Shown here: positions 20,358 to 31,139 of the stretch, one piece after another
Layout of the letters: each line of letters opens with the position of its first letter
Numbering within the stretch: position 1 is the stretch's first letter
Origin: Amblyomma americanum
Taxonomy: Eukaryota > Arthropoda > Arachnida > Ixodida > Ixodidae
DNA length: 64,000 nucleotides
NCBI RefSeq assembly: GCF_052857255.1
Contig: NC_135505.1
Coordinates: 58,250,149 to 58,314,148 of the forward strand
Direction of reading: 5' to 3'
Made by a program: the position numbers and the translations under genes
The notes under the pieces: model-generated
What the model saw: only the letters and a program-made list of their open reading frames with translations
What the model was told of the DNA's origin: nothing
Databases searched by the model: none

Positions 20358-23300
20358 TTACGGAGAGGAGAGGATAGGCGGGTCATAGTAAGGCTTGAGG
20401 CGCTCAACGTGCACAGTTTCGCGCCCCCGGCGACGGTGGTCCGAAGAGGGAACGAGCGGCTCAACGATATAAGTCACCGGAGAAGTTGGGTGGACAACCC
20501 AGTAAGGTCCGTGAAAGCGAGACAGTAGTTTCGTGGCGAGGCCGGGAGTGGAGGAAGGCACCCAGAGCCAAACGAGGGCGCCAGATGGGTATGACGCTGG
20601 AGGGTCCGGGGAATCCCGACGGTGCTTCTGATCCCATTGTTGCTGTGTGGTGAAAATGCGGGCAAGTTTCCGGCATTCTTCGTCATACAGGTGAGCTTCG
20701 GAGAGTAAGGTGGTCTCGGAAGGGTCAGGGTGATAAGGAAGGATGGTGTCCATGGTGGATGTCGGCTCCCGGCCATATAAGAGGAAGAAAGGAGAAAACC
20801 CCGTTGTTGTCTGAGTAGCTGTGTTATACGCGTACGTGACGAACGGGAGCACTTGATCCCAGTTGGAGTGGGCGGTGTCAACGTACATGGCGAGCATGTC
20901 ACTCAGAGTGCGGTTGAACCGCTCAGTCATGCCGTTGGTCTGGGGGTGATAGGCGCAGGTGTAGCGATGAACGATTTGGCATTGCTTGAGCAGAGCCTCG
21001 ACGGCGTCCGAAAGAAAAACACGGCCGCGGTCACTTAGAAGTTCTTTCGGGGCGCCGTGACGAAGAACAAGACTGTGTAGAATGAAGTGAGCGACATCGT
21101 TTGCGGTAGCAGATTTGAGAGCCGACGTTTCGACGTAACGGGTGAGATGGTCAACAGCAACGATGATCCACCGATTATTAGCCGAAGTAGTTGGAAGCGG
21201 GCCATAAAGATCAATGCCGACGCGGTCAAAGGGACGGCCAGGGCAAGGTAACGGCTGCAAAGGAGCGGCGGCGGAGTGGGGAGGTTTCTTGCGACGTTGG
21301 CAGGCGGTGCATGACCGAATGTCCTGACGTATGTAGCGGTACATACCTCGCCAGTAGAATCGCTGACGAAGGCAAGAATATGTTTTCAGTACACCGGCGC
21401 GGCCGCATTGTGGAGCGGCGTGAAAAGAGGCACAGATTGTAGCACGGAGGTGTCGAGGGATGACCAACAGCCACTTCCGGCCGTCGGGGAGGTCATTACG
21501 GCGGTATAAGAGGCCATCACGAACGGCGAAGTGGTGGGCTTGGCGGCGAAGGGTCCGGGTCGAATGATGCGGTGAGGGAGTGTTCAGGAAGTTTAGCAGC
21601 GAGGTGATCCAAGGATCCTTCAGTTGTTCGGAGAGCATATCAGGGATGTTGAACGATGAGAATTCGTAGGCACAGACGAGGGCAGAGGTTGACTCGCATG
21701 GGAGTGGTGAACGAGAAAGGGCGTCGGCGTCCGAGTGCTTGCGTCCGGAGCGATAAATGACGTGTATATTAAACTCCTGGAGACGTAAAGCCCAGCGGGC
21801 GAGTCGGCCAGAAGGATCTTTGAGGGAGGATAGCCAGCATAGGGCGTGGTGGTCTGTGACGACATAGAAGGGCCGGCCGTAAATGTAAGGGCGGAACTTG
21901 GCAATTGCCCAAATGATGGCGAGACATTCTTTTTCTGTGACAGAATAGTTTGATTCCGCCTTGGTGAGGGCGCGGCTTGCGTAAGCGACGACGTATTCCG
22001 GATACCCAGGCTTTCGCTGGACAAGAACTGCGCCCAAGCCCACACCGCTCGCGTCAGTGTGAACTTCTGTCGGACAGGCGGGATCAAAATGGCGAAGGAT
22101 GGGGGGAGAGACCAGCAGGCGGCGTAAAGTGCTGAATGCGGTATCGCAGGCGGGGGACCAAGACGAAAGGTTCGGGCTGCCGGCAAGAAGCTGCGTTAAA
22201 GGGGCGATGATACTGGCGAAATTTCGGATGAAGCGGCGAAAATATGAGCATAAGCCTATAAAACTGCGAAGTTCTTTTAAGGTGGTTGGTTTGGGGAAGT
22301 CAGCGAGGCGCGAAGTTTGGCAGGGTCAGGAAGAACGCCGTCTTTGGAGATGGCATGGCCTAATATTGTGAGCTGCGTTGCACCGAAGTAACATTTTTTC
22401 AAGTTTAGTTGGAGGCCGGCGTCAGTAAGGCTAGTGAGTACGCGCTGAAGGCGGTGCAGATGGGAAGGAAAATCTTTGGAAAAAACGACAATGTCATCTA
22501 GGTAACACAGACAAGTTTCCCATTTGAGGCCACTGAGAATAGTGTCCATCATCCTTTCGAATGTGGCTGGAGCATTGCAGAGGCCGAATGGCATCACATT
22601 GAACTCATACAAGCCGTCTGGGGTGACGAAAGCGGTTTTCGGCCTGTCGTTCGCTGCCATCGGGACCTGCCAGTAGCCGGAGCGTAAGTCGAGGAATGAA
22701 AAATACTCCGCTCCCTGCAAGCAATCCAGTGCGTCGTCGATTCGGGGTAGAGGACAAACATCCTTGCGTGTGATCTTGTTGAGACGGCGGTAGTCCACAC
22801 AGAACCTGATGGAGCCATCTTTTTTCGTCACCAAGATTACAGGAGAGGCCCAAGGGCTGTGAGAAGGCTGTATTATGCCGCGCCAAAGCATGTCGTCAAC
22901 ATTGTCACGGATGACGCGGCGCTCGCTCGGCGAGACTCGGTACGGTAGCTGACGCAAGGGAGCGTGGGTACCAGTGTCAATTGTGTGAGAGACGGCCAAT
23001 GCGCGCCCCAAGGAGGGCTGGGAAAGGTCGAAAGAGTTGCGGAAGCGGCAGAGAAGTTCCAAGATTTGGTCACGGTAAGCGGATGGAAGGTCGGGAGCGA
23101 TGTTACGACGAAAGACGTCGATGGAAATCGGATCGGGCGCTGTCGCACAACAGGCTAAGGCAGTAACTTGGGAACCGGCACGGGTATTGGAGAACTCGGA
23201 AGCAAGAGCAGGGTCCAGTTCTTCAATAGAGCCGAGGCATTCGCCGCGAAGAACAAACGACGGGCAAGAAAATGGGTTGGTGACATAGATGGCGCAGTGG

Positions 23301-23890
23301 CCATCGGAAATCGAGACAACGGCGAATGGAATGAGGAGGCGCTGATGGCGAGTGGCTGCTGCGGTAGGTGTGAAAAGAACAGGGCCGCTGAGGAAAGAGT
23401 CGGGGCGGAGCGGAACGAGGGCTGACTAGGAGGGAGGTATGTCGGTGTCGGCAGCTACAAGAAGCTTAGCGGAGCGCACAGGTAGGTCACACAACGAAAC
23501 ATCACACAGGGGAGAAAGCTCAAGTTCCGCACGGGCACAATCAATCACTGCATGGTGGGTCGAGAGGAAATCGCAGCCGAGGATGATATCGTGAGAGCAG
23601 GCGGTCAGCACAACAAACTCGATGGTATAGGCGACGTCGTTGATAGAAACGCGGACCGTGCAGGCGGCGATGGGGTGGATGCGCTGAGAGGTGGTTGTAC
23701 GTAGTGAAAAGTCAGACAGCGGCGTTGTCACCTTACGAAGTTTGCGGCGAAGAGCATCACTAATTACTTACACTGCAGCACCCGTGTCGACGAGCGCGAG
23801 AACGGGGACGCCTTCAACAGACACCTCAATCACGTTAGCAGGAGAACACGGAGGACTTACAAAGTTGGCAAAACACGCAGTTCTTGCCTC
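20358..23890 (-). pseudogene. pol: gypsy-2 Pol: protease, RT, RNase H, integrase
   Basis: Protease: VLALVDTGAAV with DTG at 23780-23788, then TAA at 23768-23770 and DIILGCDFLS. After TAG at 23426-23428 the same frame continues into RT: SIRFCVDYRRLNKIT, YFSFLDLRSGYWQV, MPFGLCNAPATFERMM and CYLDDIVVFS (YLDD at 22493-22504). A one-base loss near 22308 shifts the frame; RNase H follows with [21 protein letters not shown] and DADALSRSP. Integrase has a zinc-binding region ending CTACQRRK, in which the second His of the usual motif is Arg (CGRAG), the DDE-type segments [21 protein letters not shown] and TERFNRTL, and a C-terminal GPYWVV segment. Inactive but recently so by appearance. Confidence 0.9.
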
Positions 23891-23904
23891 CTGAACTGCG
23901 GCAG

Positions 23905-25143
23905 TCAGTTTTCCTCTGGGAGAGGGTCCGGGCGACGGAGCATCGGAGAAATGGAACGTCGACGAGGGGAAGGCGAGCGGCGAGTAGGGTACTGGGAGCG
24001 ATGTGTAGAGGAGGCAGAAGAGACATTAGGCAAGGGCGGCCCAGAATCGTAGCGGAAATTGCGCATGAAATCGCCAGAACGAGCAGATCGCTGACGGCAA
24101 AAGCGTGCGACATGGCCCGGAAGACCGCAGGAATAGCATATCGGTCGATTGTCCTCGGTACGCCAGGGGTTCGTAGGGTTTTGGCGGGGTCGACGAACCG
24201 GGACCTGCGGCGGGGGTATAGATGGCGGTGGAGCATAAAAGGCCGGGCTGCTAGGGTAGGCGGCAGAGGTGGGCGAGCGCCGTGTACCGGTGACTGCTTC
24301 AGCATAGGCGAGCGGCGCTGCCACAGGAGGAGGTGGGGGACTGGATGGCAGAACTGCACCGACCTGCTCCTGAATAGCACGACGGATAGTGGGCGTGAGA
24401 GATGGCGCCAGGTCGTGCGGATGGCAGACGGGGTCGGGAATGTGATGCAGCAGAGAAAGCTGGCGAGCGATCTCTTCGAGGATGAAGTCTTTAACCTGCT
24501 GCATGAACAGGGACTGCTCAGCAGACGAGCCACCAAGGGCCAAGCCAGCAAGACCCCCCGCAGGCGCGCCGGACTGCCGCGTAGATGCGCGTTGCTTGCG
24601 GAGTTCGTCGAAGCTTTGGCACAGCTGGATGACGGTAGCGACGGAGGTGGGGTTCTTCGCCAGCAGCATCTGGAAAGCGTCATCGGCTATGCCTTTAAGT
24701 ATATGGTTGACTTTATCCCCTTCGGACATGGAGGGGTTGACACGCTTGCACAGGTCAACGATGTCCTCGATGTAGCTTGTGAACGTCTCGGAAGGGAGCT
24801 GAGATCGAGCACGAAGACGTTGCTCGGCGCGAAGCTTCCGGACGGCGGGGCGGCCGAAAACGTCGGCGAAGCTCGTTTTAAAGGACGACCAGGTGGGAAG
24901 ATCGGCCTCATGGTTGCGAAACCACAGGTTGGCAACGTCCGTTAGGTAGAAGAGGACGTTGCTAAGTTTCACGGAATCGTCCCACCGATTGTAAGTGCTG
25001 ATGCGCTCATAGGAGGCCAGCAAATCGTCGACGTCTTGGTCATCGGTGCCACTATATGGAGAAGGGTCACGCTTGCGCTGCACCCCGTAACAGAGTACGG
25101 TGGCAGGGATGGGCTGCGGTGGTTCACTCGGACCTTCCGGCAT
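23905..25143 (-). CDS. gag: gypsy-2 Gag
   Basis: 412 codons from ATG at 25143 (MPEGPSEPPQP); the open frame extends 48 codons further upstream but into PBS and LTR, so this internal ATG is preferred. Features: FSGTDDQDVDDLLASYERI-like capsid start (YSGTDDQDVDDW-type), LWFRNHEADLPTWSSFKTSF, LRARSQLPSETFTSYIEDIVDLCKRV, a Pro-rich linker, and the zinc knuckle CYSCGLPGHVARFC at residues 336-349 (24097-24138), then an Arg/Ser-rich tail. Intact as far as I can see. It would form the particle and bind element RNA. Confidence 0.85.
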   Translation of the reverse strand: MPEGPSEPPQPIPATVLCYGVQRKRDPSPYSGTDDQDVDDLLASYERISTYNRWDDSVKLSNVLFYLTDVANLWFRNHEADLPTWSSFKTSFADVFGRPAVRKLRAEQRLRARSQLPSETFTSYIEDIVDLCKRVNPSMSEGDKVNHILKGIADDAFQMLLAKNPTSVATVIQLCQSFDELRKQRASTRQSGAPAGGLAGLALGGSSAEQSLFMQQVKDFILEEIARQLSLLHHIPDPVCHPHDLAPSLTPTIRRAIQEQVGAVLPSSPPPPPVAAPLAYAEAVTGTRRSPTSAAYPSSPAFYAPPPSIPPPQVPVRRPRQNPTNPWRTEDNRPICYSCGLPGHVARFCRQRSARSGDFMRNFRYDSGPPLPNVSSASSTHRSQYPTRRSPSPRRRSISPMLRRPDPLPEEN

Positions 25144-25221
25144 GGTGGCGGAGACGAGGAGCGTTCCACTTCGAAGTTCCAGGATGAGGACCGGGACGGG
25201 AACCGAGGCACCTCCACCAAG

Positions 25222-25363
25222 TGTCAAGGCGTTTATTTGAAGCACAGGTCGGTTGGTCGTGGTTGACCGGCGACACGACGGGCACACTCACAGGCGTCGT
25301 TCGAAAAACCCAGCTGCACTTCGTCTGCTTCTTCGCTGCGCTGCGCCTGTCGGTCCCATTACA
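25222..25363 (-). repeat. gypsy-2 5' LTR
   Basis: 142 bp; lacks a 30-bp stretch present in the other LTR. The difference lies between copies of CTTCTTCG, so slippage or unequal pairing explains it. The next minus-strand bases read CTTGGTGGAGGTGCC, giving a PBS that starts TGG at 25219. Confidence 0.88.
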
Positions 25364-27955
25364 CAGTCTTTAAAAAATTTTTCTACCTGGACGTGTTTAT
25401 TATGTTTATTACGAGTGACGCGTGTCTTTGCTTCGTTAATGTATTGTTCTTTCTTAACCAAGACTAAACCATTTATTACACAATAAAACAGAGTTAGTAG
25501 TTTTTCTTTTCGTCTGTGGGAAAGAAGAGGCACATCTGCTTGGGCATAAAGAGGGGTCACTGAATCCAATCGTCGATACCGGGAGAAAATGAAGCGTAGC
25601 GCCCGTCTCTGTATCTGCTCAAGCTTAGAGACAGACTTTTTGTGATATGGGTCCCATATTTCGCATGCGTAATCAAGTAAAGGCCGTACAAGCATCTTGT
25701 ACGCTGTCAGTTTTGTGTCCATAGAAGCCTGTTTTAGGACGTGCCTAATGTAGCCTAATCGCTTGTTTCCGTTCGCGACAATGTTGTCAATATGTTTTGC
25801 CCAGCTAAGATTTGAGGTGATGGTCATGCCGAGGTACTTGTATTCAGTTACTCTGGAAAGCGGGTTACCTTGCAAGTTATACACATAGTTCAGGGGCTCA
25901 AGCTTGTGAGTAACTGTCATGCAAACTGTCTTGTGCGGGTTCAGTGACATCTGCCATTCCGTACACCAATTATCTATTTGGAGCAGATAATCATTATGCT
26001 GAATTTGGTCCTTAACGGATCTAATTTCATGGTAGATAATACAATCGTCTGCGAATAGCCTCGCTTTTACTGGTGAATCCCGGATCATGTCATTAATGTA
26101 TATCAGGAATAAGAGGGGGCCAAGAACTGACCCCTGGGGTACACCCGATCTAACTTCGCAACAATCGGACCTCTTATCCCCAATGACAACATACTGTCTG
26201 CGACCTCTCAGGAAGTCCTCTACCCATCGAACTACACAGTTATGTCCCAAAACAGTTTTTACCTTAATTAGAAGCTTTCTGTGGTTAACCTTGTCAAAGG
26301 CTTTTTTGAAGTCTAAGATTATAACATCCATCTGTCCCCTGCAGTGAATCGCTTTACAAAAATCATGACAACATTTCAATAGTTGTGTCACTGTTGACAA
26401 GCCCTCCCGAAAGCCATGTTGGTATTCACTAAAAAAATCATTGCGCGTTAAGTGCTGGCGAATGTGTTTTGATACAATATGCTCTAAAAGCTTACAACGC
26501 ACTGATGTTAGTGCTATTGGCCTTAAATTGGAAACATTAGCAGAGTCACCATCCTTAAAAACTGGGGTAACCTTACCAATCTTCCAATCATCAGGAAGCG
26601 TATCTGTGGTTTAGATTTCTTAAAAATTATGAAGAGATACCTAGCCGTCCATTCAGCGTACCTCTTTAAAAATAAGTTCGGTATTTCATCCAGGCCTGCA
26701 GCCTTTGAGGTGTCTAGCTTCAGCAGTGGAGCCAGAATTCCCTCGTATGACACTTGCAATTCTTCTAATTCGGGTAAATTGTTATGCGACGTAAACTGTG
26801 TCGGTTCTCCGTCATCTGAAGTAAAAACACTTGCAAAGAACCCATTGAAAGCCTCCGCAATTTTAGCCTTATCCTCAGTGAGACCGTGTCGTGTTCATTT
26901 TTGTTATTGGTGTATTGGATGCCGACAAGTGTCTCCAAAACTTTTGGGGAGATTCGCGAAGATATTTACTCATTGTGATGTTGTAAAACTAATGTTTCGT
27001 TTCTTTATTCGTTGATTTCAACCTTTCACTTAATGTCATTAAGTCATCAGGTAACGCCGGGTTCCCTGATCGCCGCATCCTTGCTTTACGTCTGGACACT
27101 TTTCTATTTAGTTGAAGAATTTCTCTCGTAATCCACGGATTGTGGATACGTTTTTTCTTACATTTCAAGGGTACATATTGTGTTATACATTTGTGAACAG
27201 TTTCTATAAAAGTTAGCCATAGTTCATTTATGTGTGCGGACTCATCGTGGCTTAGTTTGTCGAAGTAATCATAACGGTAGCTTAATTCGTCAAGTATGGT
27301 AGTGTCATCAGCTCTATTGAAATCCCTGTAGTATGTCAGGCGCTTTTACGTACAAGAGAATGGACCCAACTGCAAAGTTATACTGACTAAGGAATGATCC
27401 GAAATTCCAGGTAGAATGGCAACTTTGTGCAGCCATGATGCTACACTGTCTACTATGAAGACTAGATCCAGAACGGATCCACCATCACCGTGAACACGAG
27501 TAAGCTCCTTGACTATCTGTGTGAGCCCGTGGGAAAAACATGTCAACAGCAGCTGTCCCAGTTTCATTCTCCCGAGAACCCGGTTCCATTTCATCCCATT
27601 TTACATCCGGAAGGTTAAAATCTCCAGCAACAACAACATGTTTGTGCTGTGCGCGCAGGTCACAAAGAAAATAGTTTAGCTTATTAATACCGTTTGAACC
27701 GGACCCACGATACACAGCCCCTACAAACAGCTCTTTTGTTCCTAAAAAAAATTTACACCATAATGTTTCGATGTCGGTCACTTTGCAAATGAATGTGTAA
27801 TTAAACGGCTTTTTAATGAAAATAGCTACCCCGCCCCCTCTGCTGCCACGGTCGTTCCTAAGCACGTTGTAGCCAGGCGGGCATATTTCAGAGTCACGTA
27901 CATCATCGTGCAACCAGACAACATTTCCACGGCACTGCACATTGGGTGACTTGTG
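25364..27955 (-). pseudogene. CR1-like endonuclease and reverse transcriptase
   Basis: The APE-type endonuclease is seen as RGGGVAIFIK, VVVAGDFNLPDVKW (about 27640-27590) and, after a frameshift near 27560, GISDHSLVSI. The linker has HNPWITREI. The RT contains SKAAGLDEIP, LPDDWKIGKVTPVFK, QHGFREG, ILDFKKAFD (motif A), SGVPQGSVLGPLLF (motif B) and LFADD (26044-26058, motif C), then EYKYLGMTI and RPLLDYACEIWDP. The 404-codon RT frame (26502-25288) runs into the gypsy-2 LTR, so its last residues are not LINE sequence. FADD and the order of motifs fit CR1/Jockey-type LINEs. Confidence 0.85.
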
Positions 27956-27959
27956 ATTT

Positions 27960-28900
27960 TTTTCACTTTGGCAGGTGGAGGTCCTTCAGGGTTGAAGGTT
28001 TTACAAAAGCGCTGCAGTTTGTTAGGGGCAGAAAAGATGAGGCTGACACCGGCTTTTCCTGTAATTCTTTTCAGGCTACGTGACACCTTGCCCACATAAG
28101 GTATCGCCGCGAAGTTCGTTTCTGCACCAAGGGAACTCGTTTTTGTCCTGAATTCGGCAAGAATCTTCTCCGCTACAGCGCACGGGATGTGGTCTGAAAA
28201 GCCGGTTTTTTACAACCTCATGATCTGCCCTCTGAGCCTGGATCGCATTTAATAGGAAGAAGACTTGGAAATGGCATTTTTTAGGACGGCTGTCACGACA
28301 CCTCGTTTTGCTATTTTCGAATAAGCGCCAGCATACCCCTTCGTCGCACATCATTATCTGCAAGTCCAGAAATCGAATTCCGTCATTATACGTAACTTCC
28401 ATTTAGTTGAAATAGTTTTAGATTACACCTGAACAATGTGAGGATATCACTGGCTTGATTTGCAGTGCTGTGGCCACTTCTTAAGTTAAAAATTACCAGA
28501 AAGCCATCAACGTATCGGAACAAACGTACCACTGAAGATTCCAGTAAGGCTTTGTGGAATTTTTGGTCTAAGGAAGCTAGTAGACAGTCACTGAAAAACG
28601 GAGCGAGGCGCAAGCCTATAAAGGCGCCCTCCTTCTGACTACAGTAGCTGCCGTTGAAAGACGCGACCGTCCAGCGCAGATATAGCTCTGGTAGAGCAAG
28701 GAGGCTGGCAACGTCAAGTCCGCAGTGGCTTTGGAATTTGGTGGCACCGTACAAGTCAATCGCTCGACCCACGGCAAAGTGCTAGGCTTCTTGAGGGAGG
28801 GAATAGAACATGTCCTTGATGTCAACAGACAAGGAGCTGACATTTTTGAAGGGAAAAGCTTCACTACGCTAGTCAACACCGCGCTTCGCGCGAGCCAGCG
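27960..28900 (-). pseudogene. PLE-1 reverse transcriptase core, decayed
   Basis: Minus strand reads FKNVSSLSVDIKDMFYSLPQEA (motif A, near 28850-28785), a stop, SYCSQKEGAFIGLRLAPFFSDCLLA (about 28645-28570), RYVDGFLV (catalytic box YVDG at 28503-28514 in place of YVDD), IRFLDLQIM, then VGKVSRSLKRITGKAGV and LIFSAPNKLQRFC before the LINE junction near 27955. Order and motifs match Penelope-type RT. The second catalytic Asp is Gly and several frameshifts are present. Confidence 0.8.
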
Positions 28901-29270
28901 TATGTCGCAGCATGAGTGACGTCAGGCAAGGCGCAGGTGGACGCCGCCGACACCCGTCGCCTGTGAATCCGTTGGTTCCGCACACTGGACAGGCAGCGCG
29001 CCCTCCCTGCCACAATGGGAGGTTGCATGCAATTAATAGCTGATCGCGAGAGATTGATCACCAAATGAACGCTGTGGTCTAGGTATTGCTGCAGTGCCCC
29101 ATGTCAGCCGCTACGCTGTCAGCGCTAATGCATTCAGGCCACATCTCTCTCTCATAACCGCCACATGTATCAAAGCACGAATGAGGCATCCACATATCGA
29201 GGGAGCCTGTTATGCCAGAACGCCGACATCTTTCGCTTTGTATATCCTGGATTAGATCCGCATTCATTTT
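28895..29270. repeat. Unidentified insert between PLE-1 N-terminal and RT segments
   Basis: PLE sequence is recognisable up to about IFLVRRAASV (29330-29290, minus) and again from FKNVSS (28850). The bases between do not read as PLE. They share a degenerate unit (GCACTGCAGCAATAC, GCGCTGACAGCG, GCTGACATG on minus) with 33530-33605, where similar units occur. Probably a short interspersed repeat; no ends found. Confidence 0.35.
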
Positions 29271-29334
29271 TTAAAGGCTTGTCCTGAAAAAATTCAGACA
29301 GATGCTGCACGGCGCACAAGGAAAATATCATTAG

Positions 29335-30057
29335 TTAGTTCCGAAAAAAACAGTTTTGAGGGTGGGACCCGAAGGCAAGTTGCCAGGTGCCGTTTTCGGC
29401 TACAGTGACCCGGAAAGCACATTCCTTCTCGTCGGTTTTGGCTGAGAAGAAGCATTGCAAGCTCAACCCGGTGCTTTTGTTTACAATGGTCATCAGCTTG
29501 TCCAAGCCAAGCCTTTCACATCTGAGCAGTGCTTCCTTTTTTGCTTTATTCGGACAGAATTTCTTTAAAAGAATAAAGTTTTCGCTTATGGAATATTGAG
29601 CTTTCTTGTGGTAAACAGCCGACGGTATCACGGGAAAACCGCCTTCTTTGTCGGCAAGGACTTGCTTTAGATCGGCATTTTTGAGAGAACCGGTCAGCTT
29701 GTTTAAATCGAAATAGTTTTTGTTTACCTTTGTAGTAGGAAGGAATTCCACTGAGACTAGGATGCTCCGAGCGGCGTCTGTCACGTCCTTTCCTCTTTCC
29801 GCTATATTCCTTACCATGGCAAGTAGCTCCGGCTTACTTCGCGAGGGTGCCGCTCCGTGGATCCCTTCAGGGCCCTGCCATCCGTAGACAAATGGTTTTA
29901 ATGAGCGCACAAACTTTACCCTCATCACCAGGTATAACAAGGCAGAACAGATAATTAGTGGGTACCCCTTGTTATTGATGGCGAAAATGAAACCGCACAT
30001 GCAGAAAAATGCAAGAGCGAAACACAAGAGTAAGAGAAAAAGTAAGATCAAAGACAT
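29335..30057 (-). pseudogene. PLE-1 N-terminal region with hydrophobic leader
   Basis: A 240-codon open frame. Residues from about 75 onward fit the N-terminal part of tick PLE proteins: SKPELLAMVRNIAER, ADLKQVLADKEGGFPVIP, FFSAKTDEKECAFRVTVAENGTWQ. The first 60 residues are unusual: two or more hydrophobic segments (SLILLFLLLLCFALAFFCMCGFIFA shortened here to its first part, then LIICSALLYLV). They may be translated 5' UTR, an intron remnant or a fused membrane leader. The frame ends 20-30 codons past the GTWQ motif. Part of a dead element, though this frame is undamaged. Confidence 0.65.
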
Positions 30058-30059
30058 TA

Positions 30060-31130
30060 GTCTTTAGGCAAGAAACGTAAATGCAGGTGTATATTAGAAT
30101 AACGCAGAAGCATTGCAGTAGAGCAGTAAAACTGACACGTCGCATAAGGGGCGCAGGAAGTTCAGCGAAAATGCAATATACTGGATGCTTACCCTAGCAA
30201 GTCCGGCATTATTTACATGTGTAAGAAACTACGCACATGCGCGAAGGAGACAGGACAACAACAAAGAACCACTAGGATGGCTGGTAGGATGAAAGGCAGG
30301 AGCGTCCCTTTTGAAACGGGGCGATGGCAGTGGCCGCCATGCTAAGCTTTTTATTTCCTATATTTTTGTTCAAACGTGATGTAATTTGATATTAAAACTG
30401 GCCATTCTTTTAATACGTTTTCCTACACTTCTAGCCTTATGTGCCCTCTAATTTTGAGCCACCAGTTTGCAATGAGCACCACCAAGAGGCACCAGCAGCG
30501 GAGCGTGAGTGAAGTATTAAGATGGCAAAATTTTGCACATGCGTCTCACGTGACTCCATAATTTTTGGCTAACCCCAATATGCGTCGTACCAACAGTGGT
30601 GCTTGCTTGTTTTGGATGCAAAAAATTTAGAGCCTTGCTTGGAAGATGGAGCTGGCGATGAAATTGACGCACTTACTTGCCGGGTCAAGTATCTAGGGAG
30701 TAGACAGAACAGATGACAGTTAGATGCGTCAATAACATCCAAAGGAAGCAAACACCACTATAGGTTCGACGCCTATTTGGGTTGGCCAAGAAATCATAGG
30801 GTCACGTGAGATACATGAACAAAATTTTGAAATATTAATACTAGATTCAGGCTAGGCTCCTAGAAAAATTCATCAAGGTGGCGTTCTTTGCATGTCGTAA
30901 GTCGTTCTTCGATCGTTGTCTCCTGTCTTGTTCGCACAAGTACGTAACTTATTAGAAATACACCAACTAGCGCAAACATAGGTATTAATTGCGTTATCTA
31001 AAAATAAGATCTTTAGCGAAACGAATGCTTTTTTCGGCACAACAATGTCAACGATGTATCGCATCAGAATAGAGCTAGTAAGCTGATCAACTAGTAGTCA
31101 AATTTCGATTTGTTACTCGTGGTACCCTTC
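30060..31130. other. Unrecognised DNA upstream of PLE-1
   Basis: No gene. 30230-30275 (CGCACATGCGCGAAGGAGACAG and on) loosely resembles the PLE terminal block at 12648-12700 and may be the 5' terminal repeat of PLE-1. Otherwise nothing recognised. Confidence 0.35.
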
Positions 31131-31139
31131 TTATAAAAA

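Larger units (their letters stand above)
20149..25363 (-). mobile_element. gypsy-2: nearly complete Ty3/gypsy element
   Basis: 5215-bp minus-strand element with short LTRs (TGTAATGGGACC...GCCTTGACA on minus) and the 4-bp target duplication CAGT (20145-20148 and 25364-25367). Order on minus: LTR, PBS, gag, protease, RT, RNase H, integrase with GPY/F-type end, polypurine tract (GGAGGGAGAGCAA next to 20320), LTR. Only three visible lesions separate it from a continuous pol frame: TAA at 23768-23770, TAG at 23426-23428 and a one-base shift near 22308. Gag ends with a stop and pol continues in another frame, as is usual. Confidence 0.92.
13130..27955 (-). mobile_element. CR1-like LINE inserted in PLE-1, itself split twice
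   Basis: Minus-strand LINE in three pieces: 27955-25364 (endonuclease, linker, most of RT), 20148-20055 (a conserved C-terminal segment with DWNNLPNHIV) and 13347-13130 (last codons, 3' UTR and an AATAAA-rich tail). Removing gypsy-2 and gypsy-1 with one target duplication each brings these pieces into sequence. It begins within the endonuclease, so it is 5'-truncated at the PLE junction. Coding capacity is broken by several frameshifts. Confidence 0.8.
12648..30057 (-). mobile_element. PLE-1: Penelope-like element, outermost layer of a four-element nest
   Basis: Minus-strand PLE whose N-terminal region (30057-29335), RT (28900-27960) and GIY-YIG nuclease (13130-12841) are in the correct order but separated by about 14.8 kb. 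The gap is a CR1-like LINE carrying two gypsy elements. After the nuclease the 3' UTR runs to about 12648 and contains AATAAAG and a terminal block GCGCACGAAGGAC...CAAACACAGCGC on plus, a pattern also seen in the palindrome at 41100. A faint similar block at 30230-30275 may be the 5' repeat. Many stops make this copy dead. Confidence 0.75.

Noticed and set aside
23835..24945. Long frames antisense or out of frame to gypsy-2 gag (282 and 353 codons)
   Set aside because: They overlap the real Gag frame, are Arg-rich shadows of GC-rich codons and show no domain.
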